A stretch of 64,000 nucleotides of DNA from NCBI GenBank assembly GCA_030425205.1, contig JAUIAP010000013.1:1-64000 (forward strand). Direction: 5' to 3'. Shown one piece after another: positions 35,683-44,570 of this stretch (within the stretch, counting starts at the first letter, position 1; the number at the start of each line of letters is the position of its first letter). Source of the stretch: Anaerolineae bacterium. Its GTDB lineage: Bacteria > Chloroflexota > Anaerolineae > Promineifilales > Promineifilaceae. The notes beneath the pieces are model-generated. The model did no database searches. It saw nothing but the letters and a program-made list of their open reading frames with translations, and was not told the DNA's origin. The position numbers and the translations under genes were made by a program.

Positions 35683-36693
35683 TTAACGAAACCGCGCAGT
35701 TGACTCACGAACGATCAAATCGGCCGAAAATCGAATCTCGCCTATCTCTTCATCTTTCATCAACTTCAATACGGCATCGGCCGCGGTTCGGCCGATCTCA
35801 TCGGCTGGCTGGCGCATCGTCGTCAGTGGTGGAATAACGTAGGCGGAAACAGTCTGATCGTCATAGCCGATAATTGAAACATCATCAGGCACGCGAATAC
35901 CCCGCCGGAAGAACGCCAACTGCACACCATATGCCATCTGGTCATTGCTGACAAAAATTGCACTAAACGTGCGTCCACGCATCATCAGCATCTCAGCCGC
36001 CAACACACCAGACTGCTCTGAAAACTGCCCCTCAACAATCAACGAGTCATCCACTTCAATCCCGGCCTCACTCAACGCCTTTTTATAACCTTCGCAGCGA
36101 GCGATTGAGTCGGGGTGGGTTGGGATGCCCGTGATATGGGCAATGCTACGATGACCTAAATCTATTAGATGACGGGTTGCCGTATAGCCACCGCCAAAAT
36201 TGTCCATAGAAATACATTGAATGGGGGAAACATCACGACCAATAACAACTAGGGGAACGCGCTCAGCTAGGGCTTGCAAGTAGTCCGCATTGCTAGTTGG
36301 TCCGAGAACAATAAAACCATCGACTCGCCGACGCATCAGCGTCTCAATGGCACGCTGCTCTTTGTCCATTTGCATATGACCATCTGCGATCAGGGGTGAG
36401 TAACCTGTGCCACGCAAACCGCTCAACAGGCCATATAGAATGGCATCATAGAATGGGCTGCTGATTTGTTGGGTCAATACGCCAATTGTCATCGACTGAC
36501 CACTGGCGAGTCCTTGGGCGAAGATATTCGGCCGATATTCCAACCGTTTCACCGCGCTTAACACAGCCTTGCGCTTATCCTCACGCACCACAACATTGCC
36601 GTTTAACACTCGTGAAACGGTGCTAATCGAAACCTGCGCCTCATTGGCAATGTCTTGAATCGTGGTGCGTTTCTGTCCTGTGTCACTCATCAT
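35683..36693 (-). CDS. LacI-family transcriptional repressor 2
   Basis: A 336-residue regulator with helix-turn-helix IQDIANEAQVSISTVSRVLN (about 12-31) and a sugar-sensor domain ending IIGYDDQTVSAYVIPPLTTM. The helix-turn-helix is followed by the usual YRPNIFAQGLASGQ hinge. It is divergent from the two GH16 genes. Identical palindromes TGAAAACGCTTTCA (in opposite orientation) lie in its own promoter and at the start site of the GH16 promoter, so it most likely represses both. The inducer would be a laminarin fragment. The two start ATGs are adjacent (MMSD); either may be used. Confidence 0.92.
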   Translation of the reverse strand: MMSDTGQKRTTIQDIANEAQVSISTVSRVLNGNVVVREDKRKAVLSAVKRLEYRPNIFAQGLASGQSMTIGVLTQQISSPFYDAILYGLLSGLRGTGYSPLIADGHMQMDKEQRAIETLMRRRVDGFIVLGPTSNADYLQALAERVPLVVIGRDVSPIQCISMDNFGGGYTATRHLIDLGHRSIAHITGIPTHPDSIARCEGYKKALSEAGIEVDDSLIVEGQFSEQSGVLAAEMLMMRGRTFSAIFVSNDQMAYGVQLAFFRRGIRVPDDVSIIGYDDQTVSAYVIPPLTTMRQPADEIGRTAADAVLKLMKDEEIGEIRFSADLIVRESTARFR

Positions 36694-36724
36694 TGATTCC
36701 CATTTTTAACAAGCCCTCGCTGAT

Positions 36725-36752
36725 ATTATAACTTGAAAGCGTTTTCAGTCAA
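36725..36752 (-). promoter_or_regulatory. Promoter of LacI repressor 2 with operator between the boxes
   Basis: On the minus strand TTGACT (36752-36747), 16-base spacer, TATAAT (36730-36725). The palindrome TGAAAGCGTTTTCA (36734-36747) occupies the spacer, the classic position for steric repression. The same 14 bases are present inverted at 36933-36946. Confidence 0.82.
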
Positions 36753-36897
36753 ATCGCTTATCGAGCCGATTTGACGCCATTTGAGAGCAGAAATATCAGG
36801 TACAACGCTGTTGCGGCAAAGAATACGGGCTTCTGCGGGCCCGGAACAAATAAGAACATAATAACTACGTTTGCCGCCCATCAAATTTTCGATCATG

Positions 36898-36946
36898 TTG
36901 ACAAAATCTAATATAAACGCTATATTTTTCCGTGAAAACGCTTTCA
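36898..36946 (+). promoter_or_regulatory. GH16 promoter with LacI-type operator at the start site
   Basis: TTGACA (36898-36903), 17-base spacer, TATATT (36921-36926), then the palindrome TGAAAACGCTTTCA (36933-36946) where transcription should begin. This operator and the one at 36734-36747 are exact reverse complements with centres 199 bases apart, about 19 helical turns. The GH16 ATG follows at 36962. Confidence 0.85.
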
Positions 36947-36961
36947 CAGACTAGGAACATA

Positions 36962-37837
36962 ATGTTGATTAAAAAACATTTGGCGATTATTTTGTTGTTG
37001 ATGCTGATTTCCTGCGGAACCACGCCTGTAGAGCCGACGATCGTTGCTACTTTCACCCCAGAACCGACCAACACACCCCCACCAACGGCAACACCCACCC
37101 CAGAATGGGAGCTTGTGTGGCAAGATGAGTTTGAGGGTGAGGTGATTGACGAAGAAAAATGGTCATTTGAGGTCAATGGAAGAGGGGGAGGTAATAGCGA
37201 GTTACAGTACTACACCGACTTTCCCGAGAACGCTTTCATTGAGGATGGCAAGTTAGTCATTCAGGCGTTGAAGCTAGAAGAGCGATATATCGGCCGAGAT
37301 TACACCTCCGCACGCATCCGCACCGTTGGTAAGGGGGATTGGACTTTCGGCCGATTTGAGTTCCGCGCCAAGCTCCCCTACGGTCAAGGTATTTGGCCTG
37401 CTATCTGGATGCTGCCATCGACCTACAACTATGGTGGGTGGCCGTCTAGCGGCGAGATCGACATCATGGAACTCGTTGGACATGATGCAGATACCGTTCA
37501 TGGCACGTTGCACTACGGCGGTTTAGGCAACCACCAATATACGGGCAAACCTTTTTCACTCGAAGAAGGCATCTTCGCAGACGACTTCCACGAATTCGCG
37601 ATTGAATGGGAAGAGGGCGAAATTCGCTGGTACGTTGACGGCGAAAAATACCAAACCCAAACCGCTTGGAACACAAAAAATCACGATTTCCCCGCACCCT
37701 TTGATCGACCCTTCCACATCATCATGAATGTCGCCGTTGGCGGCAACTGGCCGGGTTCACCCGATGAAACGACGGTGTTCCCACAGCGAATGGAAGTTGA
37801 CTATGTGCGGGTTTATCAAAAAACGAATGAAGAGTAA
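36962..37837 (+). CDS. GH16 laminarinase lipoprotein
   Basis: A 291-residue protein with signal peptide and lipobox (LLMLISCGT, Cys 18) and a short Thr/Pro linker to residue 47. A GH16 beta-jelly roll follows: WELVWQDEFEGEVIDEEKWS, GIWPAIWMLP and the catalytic motif GEIDIMEL (Glu165, Asp167, Glu170). It ends with PFHIIMNVAVGGNWPG and VDYVRVYQ. These match GH16 subfamily 3 endo-beta-1,3-glucanases. The enzyme would sit on the outer membrane face and cut laminarin-like glucans. The ATG at 36962 is preceded by AGGAAC; the longer frame begins inside the operator. A weak operator-like sequence (12 of 14 bases) lies inside the gene at 37225-37238. Confidence 0.93.
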   Translation: MLIKKHLAIILLLMLISCGTTPVEPTIVATFTPEPTNTPPPTATPTPEWELVWQDEFEGEVIDEEKWSFEVNGRGGGNSELQYYTDFPENAFIEDGKLVIQALKLEERYIGRDYTSARIRTVGKGDWTFGRFEFRAKLPYGQGIWPAIWMLPSTYNYGGWPSSGEIDIMELVGHDADTVHGTLHYGGLGNHQYTGKPFSLEEGIFADDFHEFAIEWEEGEIRWYVDGEKYQTQTAWNTKNHDFPAPFDRPFHIIMNVAVGGNWPGSPDETTVFPQRMEVDYVRVYQKTNEE

Positions 37838-37950
37838 CGAATAAATGGAAATGCGTTTGTGTTACGAAATTTTCGCACCACGCACCAAGTTAGCGAAAAC
37901 CTAAAGACAGTAACGCATGCCTAATATAGAACAGAATGAAAGGAGAAGTG

Positions 37951-40900
37951 ATGATATTTCGACGAACAACGATGATTTCTAGTTTGCTCGGCATTTTAAT
38001 GCTAATGCTTGTGCTGTCAGCCCAAGCGTCGATTCCGGAAGAAGGATACAGCTCACCAGCGAGTAGGGTGCCTACCGCTAATACCATCATCGACGATTTT
38101 GAAGACGGTGATGTATCAGATTGGGGCTTTTTCGGTGGCGACAATGCTGGTGGTGGTGGCGGTGCGGGAACGGATCGCCCCTATGAAGGATCACACTATT
38201 TTAGCACGGGGTGGGGCGCGGCTGATCCGTCCAATGGTTTTTATGGTGGCGCGTTCAAAAACTTTGACGACACAATGCAGCCAACGTTGCCAGCGAACGC
38301 TGAGTTTAGCGTCTGGGTGTATAACCAAGGCAACGCGACTTCAACAGGATACAACTTGGAAATCACATTGCGCGAAGATTTGGACGGCAACGGCTGGACA
38401 AACGGCGCGGAAGATTCAATCCGTCTCGACACAACGTTCACCAGTGCCGACTACAATGACCAGTGGGTGCAAATTACTGCACCTCTGAGTGATTTTATCA
38501 ACTTGGGCACGGGCGGCGATGGTACCTTCAACGGTAATTTGGATGAGATCGTCATCGTGATTGCAGGTGTCACGGGAACACCCGGAGATGCAACCGTTGA
38601 ACTTGATTTTGACCTATTTGAGTTGGTGGCAGGCACGCCGCCGCCTGTCGTGATCGATGACTTCAATGATGGCGATGTGGGCGACTGGGGTTTCTTCGGT
38701 GGCGACAACGCGGGCGGTGGTGGCGGTGCGGAAACGGATCGCCCCTATGAAGGCTCGCACTACTTCAGCACGGGGTGGGGCGCGGCCGATCCATCAAATG
38801 GTTTCTATGGCGGTGCGTTCAAGAACCTTGATGATACTGCACAGGTAACACCACCAACCGACCCTTGGCTTAGCGTGTGGGTTTATAACCAAAGCAACGC
38901 GACCTCCGATCAATACACGCTCGAAATTACGCTGCGCGAAGATCTGGATGGCAACGGCTGGACAAACGGCGCGGAAGATTCGATCCGTCTCGACACGACG
39001 TTCACCAGTGCTGACTACAACGACCGGTGGACGCGCATCACCGCACCGTTGAGCGACTTCAGCAACTTGGGAACGGGCGGCGACGGGACATTTAACGGTA
39101 ATCTGGATGAGGTTGTGCTTGTGATTGCAGGTGTTCAGGGAACACCGGGCGATGCAACCGTTGAACTTGACTTTGACCTGTTTGAGTTCACGTCGGGCAA
39201 TCCTGTCAGCACGCCAAGCATTGCATTTGCGAGCAGCCAGTACAACGTGCCAGAAGGTGGGACGGCGACGATCAGCGTGACGTTGAGCGCGGCGGCATCC
39301 GACACCATCACTGTCACTTATGCGACGAGCGATGGCACGGCGACGGCGGGTGTTGACTATACGGCGGCGACGGGCGATCTCGTTTTCGCAGCGGGCGAAA
39401 CGCTGCAAACATTCACCGTCCCGACGACCGATAACAGCGACAATGACGATGATCGCACCGTCGTTTTGGCGTTGAGCAACCCCATCAACGCCAACGCAGG
39501 ACTACCCAGTTCAGCGACGTTAACCATCATCGATGATGAGATGGACACGCCATCAGGCAAGGGCCTAATCATCGAAGATTACGAAGATGTTGAACTCGTC
39601 ACAGGAGAAGATGGGGATGGCAACGTCGTCGGTTATGAGTTCTTCGCAGGTGGGTCGTCCACTGTCGCGATCACGACAACGCAATCGCCGCCAGCACCCG
39701 TGCCGGGTAGTGTGGCTGGTAATACGGTGTTGCAAGAGGATTTATTTATCACCTCTGGCTCGTTTAGTGGATTTAGCTACAAGTTTACAAATGAATCGGC
39801 CGATCAGTGGCTCACCCAAGATTGGAGCAGCTACGCGGGTATCGGTTTCTGGCTCTATGGCAACAACACTGGCGGTATCATCTTCATCGACATTCAGGAC
39901 AACCGCAATCCCGGCTCGATCACCGATGACGCGGGTCGCTACAGTATTGACCTCTCCGACAACTTCACGGGCTGGCAATACTTCGAGTTCATGTGGGATG
40001 AGTTCAACCGCAAGGACATTGGCAATGGCGCACCCAACGACGGGTTTACACTCGATGAGATCAACGGCTACGCCTTTGGCGGATTTGGCGCGCAGCCGAT
40101 GGATGCCAGCTACTACATTGACGACATCCGTCTAATTACGCGCGTTGACGTGATCGATGATTTTGAAGATGGCAATCTCCCAATGGGACAAGATGGAACC
40201 ATTAATATTGGCTTCGCCGACTTCGCTGGCAATGGTAGTGCGGTCAGTTTGTCAATTACCGACACGCTCCCTGCACAGGTTCCCGACGCGCCGCCCAGCA
40301 ATAAGGCGATCGTTGTGGACATGACGTTGCCGCAAAATTCGTTTGCAGGCTATTCGCACGCCTTTACCAACGAGACGGTCGATCAGTGGGTTCCCGTCAA
40401 TTGGATTGGCTACGAAGGTGTTTGCTTCTGGCTCTACGGTCACAATACGGGTGGCGCACTCTTCTTCGATATTATCGATAATCGTAACCCTGACTCGACA
40501 GCGGACGATGCGGAACGGTACTCGGTAGGCATCACCGATGACTTCTCAGGTTGGCAGTTCTTCCAATATACGTGGGATGAATTCGGCCGAAAAGAGATCG
40601 GCAACGGCGCACCAAACGATGGGCTGACCCTCACCGAAGTTCATGGTTACGCTTTCGGCGGCTTTGGCTCCGTCGATATGGGGCAAAATCAGTACTATCT
40701 CGATGACGTTTCTGTGTGGGGCAGCTCGGGCGCAGACGCACCGTTGACGGCGCAATTCACCCAAAGCAGCTATGACGTGACGGAAGGCGACACCATTTCG
40801 GTGACGGTCGAGTTGAGCCGCGAGGCGATGCAGGATGTGACGGTCGATTACGCAACGGCCGAATCACTCGCTATCCCTGACCGCGACTTTGTGCCTGTCT

Positions 40901-42498
40901 CTGGCACGCTCATCATCCCTGCTGGGCAAACGACGGGTGCATTTAATGTCGTAACGCTCGCTGAAGACAAGCATGATGGCGACAAGCCACTCGCTGTTGT
41001 CCTCAAATCCGCAACCGTCGCAGAACTTGGCTTCCAGCGCATTACGGTGCTGACCGTTGTAGACGATGACCCAGAATTTGTGCCGCTCGTCGATGACTTT
41101 GAAAGTCACAATCCATTCGACACGGCAGGCAACATCTCGGTTGAAACCGAAGAGTTGAGCGATCCCGTGCGCGCCATTCGTTACGAAACGGTGTTGGATG
41201 TGAACTACGACACCAGCGGTGGGGCTGCCAGCATGACGCGCAACTTTAGTGAGCCGATGGATTGGTCAACGTACAACTCGCTTACATTCTGGTTCTACGG
41301 CACTGGCTCAGGCGAGACATACACCGTTAAACTGCACGACAACCAAGCGGCGACGACGGCCGAAACTCCGGCCAACGAATGGGAATTGGTCTGGGCAGAT
41401 GAGTTCGACGGCGCAGCAGGCACGCAACCCAATGCGAACGATTGGTCATACGAATTGGGCGACGGTTCGCTCAATGGCATTCCGGGCTGGGGCAATGCGG
41501 AGTTCCAACACTACACCGATGACCCCGCCAACGTCTCGATGGATGGCACGGGCAATCTCGCCATCACTATGCTCGAACTGGATGAAAACGCGACTGAGCT
41601 GGTCTGCTACTACGGCCCCTGCCGCTACACATCAGCGCGTATCCTGACCAAAGGCAAGACGGAGTTTGAGTATGGGCGCATCGAAGCTCGCATCCAAGTA
41701 CCGTCGGGTGAGTCAGGTCTGTGGCCGGCATTCTGGACGCTCGGTGGTGACATCGACGAAGTGGCATGGCCAGAAACAGGCGAGATCGACATCATGGAGT
41801 ACGTCAGCCGTGTGCCAAACGAGATTTTCGGTACGATCCATGGGCCAGGCTACAACGGTGGTGCGGCGTTTGGCGACACCTACGACTTTGGTGAGCCCGT
41901 CTCAAACGAGTACCACACCTACGCCATTGAATGGACAGAAGACGAAATCATCTGGACGGTTGATGGCATTCAGTACCATCAAGCTGATCCAACCGATGTA
42001 GCACCCAACCCATGGGCGTTCAACGATGATCCGTTCTTCATGTTGCTCAACATGGCCATTGGTGGCAACTTCGGCGGTACGATCAGCGACCAACTGACCT
42101 TCCCACAAACGATGTTGGTGGACTACGTGCGTGTCTATCAGGCTCCCGACAGTGCCGAGCGCTACGAAACCACCTTCTCCGATGACACCGCTGGATGGGT
42201 TCAAGTCTCACTGCCATTTGCCAACTTTACGCGCAGCATCCAACAGCCAGCTAGTGCGCCAAACGATGGACTGGGGTTAAACGAAGTTTGGGGCTATAGC
42301 ATTGAGATGCCAGAGGACAATCTGCGTGTCGTTGGCAACTTCAAGCTGGCTCAAGTCGTCGTCGGTGAGCAGTTGGAGACAGCTGTTGGCCTGACGACCG
42401 CTGAAATTGGCATGGAAAAGTCCATCAGCATTGTAGTTGTGACGCTGCTGCTTGTCGGATTTACCACTGTGTTCATCTTCCGCCGCCGCGAAGTGTAG
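37951..42498 (+). CDS. Surface-anchored multidomain GH16 laminarinase
   Basis: The ATG at 37951 is preceded by AAAGGAGAAGTG; the product has 1515 residues. Order: signal peptide (1-27); two near-identical ~180-residue domains (44-228, 233-415) starting DDFEDGD-x2-DWGFFGGDNAG; Calx-beta (422-530); two CIA30/CBM-like jelly rolls (540-730, 732-925) sharing FWLYG and GNGAPNDG; a second Calx-beta (930-1040). A third CIA30-like roll comes last; its halves (1045-1130, 1397-1470) flank a complete GH16 domain (about 1141-1397, catalytic GEIDIMEYV near 1277). A transmembrane helix (1490-1510) and FRRREV tail end it. It is thus exported, membrane-anchored and rich in binding modules. It is co-oriented with and probably co-transcribed with the GH16 lipoprotein gene. 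Confidence 0.92.
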   Translation: MIFRRTTMISSLLGILMLMLVLSAQASIPEEGYSSPASRVPTANTIIDDFEDGDVSDWGFFGGDNAGGGGGAGTDRPYEGSHYFSTGWGAADPSNGFYGGAFKNFDDTMQPTLPANAEFSVWVYNQGNATSTGYNLEITLREDLDGNGWTNGAEDSIRLDTTFTSADYNDQWVQITAPLSDFINLGTGGDGTFNGNLDEIVIVIAGVTGTPGDATVELDFDLFELVAGTPPPVVIDDFNDGDVGDWGFFGGDNAGGGGGAETDRPYEGSHYFSTGWGAADPSNGFYGGAFKNLDDTAQVTPPTDPWLSVWVYNQSNATSDQYTLEITLREDLDGNGWTNGAEDSIRLDTTFTSADYNDRWTRITAPLSDFSNLGTGGDGTFNGNLDEVVLVIAGVQGTPGDATVELDFDLFEFTSGNPVSTPSIAFASSQYNVPEGGTATISVTLSAAASDTITVTYATSDGTATAGVDYTAATGDLVFAAGETLQTFTVPTTDNSDNDDDRTVVLALSNPINANAGLPSSATLTIIDDEMDTPSGKGLIIEDYEDVELVTGEDGDGNVVGYEFFAGGSSTVAITTTQSPPAPVPGSVAGNTVLQEDLFITSGSFSGFSYKFTNESADQWLTQDWSSYAGIGFWLYGNNTGGIIFIDIQDNRNPGSITDDAGRYSIDLSDNFTGWQYFEFMWDEFNRKDIGNGAPNDGFTLDEINGYAFGGFGAQPMDASYYIDDIRLITRVDVIDDFEDGNLPMGQDGTINIGFADFAGNGSAVSLSITDTLPAQVPDAPPSNKAIVVDMTLPQNSFAGYSHAFTNETVDQWVPVNWIGYEGVCFWLYGHNTGGALFFDIIDNRNPDSTADDAERYSVGITDDFSGWQFFQYTWDEFGRKEIGNGAPNDGLTLTEVHGYAFGGFGSVDMGQNQYYLDDVSVWGSSGADAPLTAQFTQSSYDVTEGDTISVTVELSREAMQDVTVDYATAESLAIPDRDFVPVSGTLIIPAGQTTGAFNVVTLAEDKHDGDKPLAVVLKSATVAELGFQRITVLTVVDDDPEFVPLVDDFESHNPFDTAGNISVETEELSDPVRAIRYETVLDVNYDTSGGAASMTRNFSEPMDWSTYNSLTFWFYGTGSGETYTVKLHDNQAATTAETPANEWELVWADEFDGAAGTQPNANDWSYELGDGSLNGIPGWGNAEFQHYTDDPANVSMDGTGNLAITMLELDENATELVCYYGPCRYTSARILTKGKTEFEYGRIEARIQVPSGESGLWPAFWTLGGDIDEVAWPETGEIDIMEYVSRVPNEIFGTIHGPGYNGGAAFGDTYDFGEPVSNEYHTYAIEWTEDEIIWTVDGIQYHQADPTDVAPNPWAFNDDPFFMLLNMAIGGNFGGTISDQLTFPQTMLVDYVRVYQAPDSAERYETTFSDDTAGWVQVSLPFANFTRSIQQPASAPNDGLGLNEVWGYSIEMPEDNLRVVGNFKLAQVVVGEQLETAVGLTTAEIGMEKSISIVVVTLLLVGFTTVFIFRRREV

Positions 42499-42550
42499 CG
42501 TTACTGTCAGCCAGCCAGAATACGTTCTGTAATTGAACGTCTCCCAATTG

Positions 42551-42582
42551 ACATCTCTGATCCCGCAATGGGTCAGAGATGT
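42551..42582 (+). terminator. Terminator after the GH16 genes
   Basis: ACATCTCTGA (42551-42560) and TCAGAGATGT (42573-42582) form a 10-base stem. The loop can extend it with CCC/GGG. TTGCATTT follows. It lies 53 bases after the stop of the multidomain GH16 gene. Confidence 0.7.
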
Positions 42583-42722
42583 TTGCATTTAGGATGGGGT
42601 CATGTTGATTATGGTAAAATGGCGGTCACCTAAGTCGCGCGTGCGATAGGTGAGGCGGTACGTGAATTGGCCGCACAATTGCTGGGTGTCGGCTTTCTGA
42701 AATCCTGATAACCCTTGAGAAT

Positions 42723-44168
42723 ATGATACTTCCAACAAAGAAAACAAAGATCGTTGCGACGATCGGCCCAGCCTCTCAATCTGTTGAGGTGTTGGTGCAA
42801 ATGATCGCGGCGGGCATGAATATCGCCCGCATCAACTTTGCCCATGGCGAGCTAGACAGCCACCGCCAAACAATTGAGAATGTGCGTGCCGCCTCTGAGA
42901 TCGCGGGTCAGCGGGTCGCGCTATTTGGCGATTTGCCGGGTCCGAAAATGCGAATCGGCCGATTAATTACGCGCCGCATCGACTTAGAGGCTGGGCAACC
43001 GTTTATATTGGAGACGGGGTCGTTTGTGGGCAATAAGGAGCGCGTCTCGCTGGCGTTTGAAGGGCTGGCGCAGGCCGTCACAGCCGGTGACCGCATCTTC
43101 TTGAACGATGGGTACATCGAGCTGCGTGTCGCAAAAGTGGTCGATCAGGCAGTGCACTGTATCGTTGAGGTCGGTGGCGAACTGCGCGCCAACAAAGGGG
43201 TCAACTTTCCCGACGTTGATTTGGGCATCCATGCGTTCACCGACCATGACCGCGAGATTCTGGCATTTGCGGCCGAACACCAGCTGGACGGGGTGAGCCA
43301 ATCGTTTGTGACAAATGCAGATGACATTGCGGAAGTGCGGGCAGCGGCAGCCGCGCATGGCTATGCACCTCTTATCATTGCCAAAATTGAGCGGGCAGGC
43401 GCATTGCCCAATTTGAAGGCGATTATCGCTGCATCAGACGGGATCATGGTCGCACGCGGTGATTTGGGCGTTGAAATCCCGATTGAGCAGCTTCCATTTA
43501 CCCAAAAGACGATCATTTTGGAGGCAAACTTGGCTGGCAAGCCGGTGATTACGGCGACGCAAATGCTGGAGTCAATGCAGACAAATCGTCGGCCAACGCG
43601 GGCAGAAGTGACAGATGTCGCCAACGCCATTTTAGACGGCACTGACTGCGTGATGCTGTCGGGCGAGACGGCCGTTGGCGAATTTCCCGTTGACACAGTG
43701 GCAACGATGTCGCGTATTGCGGCGGCGATTGAAACATCGGCCGATAGTGATGACTTGGGATTGATCGATCACTTGCGACTCCAGCGTGACAGCGGCAACA
43801 TTACCACCAACGATCTCATCTCTTTTTCCCTCTTCCGACTGGCGCAACGGCTGCATCCAGCGCTTGTGATCGTCCCGTCAAGCAGCGGTGCAACGGCGCG
43901 GCGCATCACGCGCTTTCGGCTGGCGGAGTGGATTGTTGCCCCGTGCAAGAGTGACCAAGTTTGCCAGCAGCTTCTATTTTCCTATGGCGTCTTGCCCGTC
44001 AAAATGAGCGATGCCGATGCAGATTGGCGGCAATATAGTCACCAACTGCCGAGCAGCTTTGAGATAAACGAGGGGTTGGTGCTGGTGCTTGAGGGAGCCG
44101 GCACACTTGGTTATACCGATACAAAGCGGATTGACATTATCAACTTGACCCCAAACGGCACTTTTTAA
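42723..44168 (+). CDS. pyk: Pyruvate kinase
   Basis: A 481-residue enzyme with the expected order of motifs: KTKIVATIGPASQS at the N terminus, GMNIARINFAHGE, DLPGPKMRIG, and the active-site lysine region LIIAKIERAGALPN. The signature IMVARGDLGVEIP, KPVITATQMLESM and LSGETAVGEFPVD follow. It converts phosphoenolpyruvate and ADP to pyruvate and ATP, the last step of glycolysis. The C-terminal regulatory domain is somewhat divergent. It stands alone between a terminator and a repeat, and is a housekeeping gene linked here to glucan breakdown only by position. Confidence 0.95.
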   Translation: MILPTKKTKIVATIGPASQSVEVLVQMIAAGMNIARINFAHGELDSHRQTIENVRAASEIAGQRVALFGDLPGPKMRIGRLITRRIDLEAGQPFILETGSFVGNKERVSLAFEGLAQAVTAGDRIFLNDGYIELRVAKVVDQAVHCIVEVGGELRANKGVNFPDVDLGIHAFTDHDREILAFAAEHQLDGVSQSFVTNADDIAEVRAAAAAHGYAPLIIAKIERAGALPNLKAIIAASDGIMVARGDLGVEIPIEQLPFTQKTIILEANLAGKPVITATQMLESMQTNRRPTRAEVTDVANAILDGTDCVMLSGETAVGEFPVDTVATMSRIAAAIETSADSDDLGLIDHLRLQRDSGNITTNDLISFSLFRLAQRLHPALVIVPSSSGATARRITRFRLAEWIVAPCKSDQVCQQLLFSYGVLPVKMSDADADWRQYSHQLPSSFEINEGLVLVLEGAGTLGYTDTKRIDIINLTPNGTF

Positions 44169-44169
44169 T

Positions 44170-44200
44170 GGAAGTCCGCCTGCGAAGGCAGGTATCCACG
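44170..44200. repeat. CCTGCGAAGGCAGG hairpin repeat, copy 2
   Basis: Core at 44179-44192, right flank TATCCACGCTTTCC as in the other copies. It lies directly after the pyruvate kinase stop codon and may serve as its 3' end hairpin. Confidence 0.75.
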
Positions 44201-44570
44201 CTTTCCCAAGACTGGACACGCACCACGCTGTAGCAAGTGAGAAATAGGTACTAGGAGGAATTTTTTATAGATCAAATGTAAGGTTTCATCGCCAAAATGG
44301 GCTGTAGTGAATTGATCGCTCGCAATGTGAAAGGGTCTGGTGGCTATACTTGCCGACGAACAACCTATGGTTTAACGTAGAAACTGGCGTGAACGCTTAG
44401 GTTCCCCATGAATAACGAATGGCAACACCTTCCGTGATAACAGAAGAAACCGAGGCGAAACCAGCGCAGCATAAAACAGCCCGCAGTTTCGTCTCTATCT
44501 GATCACGGTCTTTCTGTGCGGTGTTTTTATTACTGGGTGGGGCATTCTGCTTCTGCCGCAACAGCCGAAG

